Positions 63,688 through 64,000 of a stretch of 64,000 nucleotides of DNA are shown here, one piece after another. Every line of letters begins with the position of its first letter. Position 1 is the stretch's first letter. The notes beneath the pieces were generated by a model. It saw only the letters and a program-made list of their open reading frames with translations, was not told where the DNA came from and did no database searches. Location of the stretch: assembly GCA_963580455.1 (NCBI GenBank), contig OY756967.1, positions 1,076,501 through 1,140,500 of the forward strand, in the 5' to 3' direction. The translations under genes and the position numbers were made by a program. The stretch is from Euonymus europaeus. Its lineage: Eukaryota; Streptophyta; Magnoliopsida; Celastrales; Celastraceae.

Positions 63688-64000
63688 GAATTCAGAACTC
63701 GGAGTAAACGGATATTCATAAAACATTTACGTAAAGAAACCACATTTCGCGGCTAACTAGGTGAAACGAGACCAACTAGCCACGAGTTCTGAAATCAAAA
63801 TCCGAAATGCCAGGATTGTAGAGCTCAAAAAGTAGTGTGAAATCAAGCTAAAAATCACCGAATTCAGAACTCGGAGTCAACGGATATTCATAAAACTGTT
63901 TACGTAGAGAATCCACATTTCGCGGCTAACTAGGTGAAACGAGACCAACTAGCCACGAGTTCTGAAATCAAAATCCGAAAAAACAGGATTGTAGAGCTCA
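63688..64000 (+). repeat. 14-monomer-spaced segment, copy 2, cut by window edge
   Basis: Repeats 61267-61579 at an offset of 2421 bp, with gagtaaacgg (63703), the shortened aaaacatttacg and gtagagaatccac (63904). The copy runs into the right edge, so the duplication is probably longer. Confidence 0.8.
63860..64000 (+). repeat. Partial satellite monomer at right edge
   Basis: This unit starts at the G of GAATTC and stops after monomer position 141, just past GAGCTC. It is cut by the window edge, so the array continues to the right. Confidence 0.95.

Larger units (their letters stand above)
1..64000 (+). repeat. 173-bp satellite DNA array, head to tail, fills the window
   Basis: The same 173-bp unit recurs from end to end with no interruption and no change of orientation. 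Starts (G of GAATTC) fall for example at 18, 191, 538, 711, 1403, 3998, 51920 and 63860. From 18 to 63860 there are 369 units with a net length drift of only +5 bp. The consensus has about 70 G+C, 69 A and 34 T on this strand (about 40% GC). Landmarks by monomer position are GAATTC 1-6, TTTACGTAAA 40-49, TTCGCGG 60-66, AACTAG 69-74 and 88-93, and GAGCTC 135-140. Pairwise divergence looks like a few percent. The length is close to a nucleosome repeat, typical of plant and animal centromeric satellites; the centromere role is inferred. I do not recognise the family. No gene, RNA or mobile element lies in it, so every stretch over 300 bases without a gene is this satellite. Confidence 0.98.

Noticed and set aside
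63555..63743. 62-codon open frame on the minus strand
   Set aside because: Same pattern again; it spans the unit shortened by 1 bp near 63724, which alters the frame. Not a gene.
1..64000. CRISPR array or bacterial iterons
   Set aside because: The repeat is contiguous, 173 bp long and without distinct spacers. Scale and HOR structure are those of eukaryotic satellite DNA.
1..64000. Telomeric repeats, rDNA, tRNA genes or inserted retrotransposons
   Set aside because: I looked for breaks in the 173-bp phase and for TTTAGGG-type runs and found none. Short tttagg strings are monomer variants, not tandem telomere repeats.

Overview
The whole 64 kb window is one uninterrupted satellite DNA array. 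A 173-bp monomer is repeated head to tail in a single orientation. Setting monomer position 1 at the G of its GAATTC, the first start is at 18 and the last at 63860. That distance equals 369 monomers plus only 5 bp, with a 17-bp partial unit at the left edge and a 141-bp partial unit at the right edge. I found no gene, RNA gene, transposon, inverted segment or unique sequence. The only open frames starting with ATG and longer than about 60 codons are three minus-strand accidents inside the satellite.

The organism is a eukaryote. A near-nucleosome-length monomer, about 40% GC, nested higher-order repeats (HORs) and many CpG-to-TpG/CpA variants fit centromeric or pericentromeric heterochromatin, most likely of a flowering plant. 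I do not recognise the monomer as a named family, and the species assignment is an inference.

Monomers differ from one another by only a few percent. Their linked variants show layered duplications whose size changes along the array: 15/13 monomers (1403-6245), 14/15 monomers (6592-11606), short 3- and 6-monomer echoes (11607-14520), an exact 30-monomer tandem duplication of 5190 bp (14521-24900), a 7-monomer HOR within a 19-monomer repeat (about 17.9-30 kb), a 40/39-monomer duplication of 6920/6747 bp (28581-42247) that contains a 10-monomer HOR (1730 bp), a 9-monomer HOR (46729-49842, again at 51920-53303), an 8-monomer repeat and dispersed short cassettes (53.8-58.6 kb), and 10- and 14-monomer duplications to the right end. 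The left 10 kb carries marker variants that are rare or absent further right, so the array has distinct zones.

Each monomer holds an 11-bp dyad (arms at 4-14 and 97-107), a 10-bp palindrome TTTACGTAAA (40-49), a small imperfect hairpin (65-95), and EcoRI and SacI sites. Any function would be structural: nucleosome phasing, non-B DNA or kinetochore chromatin. All repeat offsets below were worked out by hand from marker variants; breakpoints are good to about one monomer unless stated.
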